The notes below the pieces were generated by a model. That model was not told where the DNA came from. It did not search any database and saw only the letters and a list, made by a program, of their open reading frames with translations. A program made the position numbers and the translations under genes. Below are positions 63,149-64,000 of a stretch of 64,000 bases of DNA, one piece after another. Positions within the stretch are counted from its first letter, which is position 1. Every line of letters begins with the position of its first letter. Source of the DNA: Mayamaea pseudoterrestris (taxonomy: Eukaryota; Bacillariophyta; Bacillariophyceae; Sellaphorales; Sellaphoraceae); assembly GCA_027923505.1 (NCBI GenBank), contig BROI01000020.1, positions 558,001-622,000 of the forward strand, given 5' to 3'.

Positions 63149-64000
63149 ATGAAACATGCTGTGCTGCGGCTGGTCCTGCTGCTTTGTTCCGGGGCAACTT
63201 TACTTGCTGATGCAGCTCGAGATCCAAGAAAGCAGTCGGATGCAGTCGATGACGAGTCGGAAGTGCGAGTCGTTCCAAGCAGAAGCGCAATATTGACGAC
63301 ACAACGCTCCTCGTCGCTAGCAACTGACGATGGCGTTCATAATGGTCAATCGGCAGACGTATTGCCGTCATCGCAGATGCCTTCCAAGTTATCTGATCCA
63401 TTGTCTGATGAGCAGACTCGAATTATGCGGCAAAAAGTGAAGACACTGCCCGACGACAAGAAGCTTAATATTCTCATCATTACGATGGATCAGCTACGAT
63501 ATGACTACTTGCAGTTCATTCAAGAAAGTATGCCGATATATAAAGACAAACTGAAGGTGAAGACTCCCAATATTGATCGCCTCGCCAAGGAAGGGGTTTG
63601 GTTTCGAAATGCCTACGCCCAATTCTCCAGCTGCTCGCCAGCCCGAGCAACCCTACGGACCGGATGCACCATTGAACGACACGGAATTGACGGCAATCAA
63701 ATGCTTCCAAACTATATGAATGATCCGCTGGCCAAGCGCAAAGTTGACTCCGCTCGCACATATGACCAGCTGCTTTTCGAGCAAGGATATCAAGCGGAGA
63801 GTTACGGCAAGTTTCACCTTCCTGAACGATGGTACAGAAACACCAACGACACCCAAAATGCCATTATGTACAACTCGTATGATCTGGAAATGACGACGCC
63901 AATCTTTGTGGCCGAAACACGCAGTGTTGACGGGTATCGCAGTCAGGTTGAGTATTGGATTGCTCAAGACAATATCACACAAAGCCGCCAACCAGGCATG
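63149..64000 (+). CDS. Secreted sulfatase (3' end outside window)
   Basis: First 284 residues of an open gene that runs off the right edge, from ATG 63149. The signal peptide LRLVLLLCSGATLLADA starts the protein, followed by a hydrophilic Ser/Asp-rich linker (~25-85). The sulfatase domain begins with LNILIITMDQLRYDYL, where the first metal-binding Asp lies; TPNIDRLAKEGVWFRNAYA comes next, then SSCSPARATLRTG at about 170-182, the C-x-P-x-R signature whose Cys is converted to formylglycine. SYGKFHLPERW is the conserved Gly-Lys-x-His block. Formylglycine sulfatases remove sulfate esters; secreted ones in algae and oomycetes act on sulfated polysaccharides. The substrate is unknown. Confidence 0.9.
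   Translation, partial: MKHAVLRLVLLLCSGATLLADAARDPRKQSDAVDDESEVRVVPSRSAILTTQRSSSLATDDGVHNGQSADVLPSSQMPSKLSDPLSDEQTRIMRQKVKTLPDDKKLNILIITMDQLRYDYLQFIQESMPIYKDKLKVKTPNIDRLAKEGVWFRNAYAQFSSCSPARATLRTGCTIERHGIDGNQMLPNYMNDPLAKRKVDSARTYDQLLFEQGYQAESYGKFHLPERWYRNTNDTQNAIMYNSYDLEMTTPIFVAETRSVDGYRSQVEYWIAQDNITQSRQPGM

Noticed and set aside
1-64000. Bacterial or viral origin of the window
   Set aside because: GT-AG introns, SMC6, TGS1, PSMD9, plastid-type targeting and a Copia element all point to a eukaryotic nuclear chromosome.

Overview
The window looks like nuclear DNA of a compact-genome photosynthetic stramenopile, with a diatom or close ochrophyte relative as my best guess. The evidence is short GT-AG introns (45 to 236 nt) in otherwise dense genes, typical eukaryotic housekeeping genes (SMC6, TGS1, PSMD9/Nas2, EF-hand proline dehydrogenase), a Ty1/copia element, and a membrane cyclase fused to a cyclic nucleotide phosphodiesterase. 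The aldo/keto reductase at 28701-30038 carries a signal peptide, a transit-like stretch and then a twin-arginine motif ending in AHA, which is what a thylakoid-lumen protein of a secondary plastid would look like. No bacterial operon logic is visible: genes lie on both strands with 0.1-1 kb gaps.

Layout. 1-5285 holds a three-gene block (DUF2252 protein, 2-oxoglutarate/Fe(II) oxygenase, aldo/keto reductase) that recurs at 24848-30159 in the same orientation. Between the copies lie trimethylguanosine synthase (5600-7360), a sulfotransferase gene split by a young Copia element (8240-13396, TGTGG target duplication), a USP8-dimerisation-type protein, a thioredoxin-fold protein without CxxC, an expansin-like secreted protein, and a six-exon membrane cyclase-phosphodiesterase with an 18-nt microexon.

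From 30 to 43 kb: a two-domain glycosyltransferase-like membrane protein, an ankyrin-like protein divergent from PSMD9, three small proteins that look like one family (36703, 37601, 40974), EF-hand proline dehydrogenase, and a NYN-domain protein with a possible plastid presequence. From 43.9 to 53.1 kb: SMC6 (seven exons), a PH-domain protein and a secreted subtilisin with a PA-like insert (five exons), followed by a scrambled inverted remnant of the subtilisin's last exon.

From 54 to 64 kb: an unrecognised protein with an internal WPDC repeat, a 169-bp satellite array (55621-57215, ten copies of a perfect dyad), a four-helix membrane protein, a TPR protein, an Ala/Glu-rich protein, an unrecognised intron-containing gene, a coiled-coil protein, and the start of a secreted sulfatase that runs off the right edge.

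The genes do not form an evident single pathway. The strongest items for follow-up are the duplicated cassette whose two reductase copies have different N-termini, the small-protein family, the satellite, the repeated ACTCCG dyads in one divergent promoter, and the two proteins with internal domain duplication. All homology calls are from recognising motifs by eye; no search was run.
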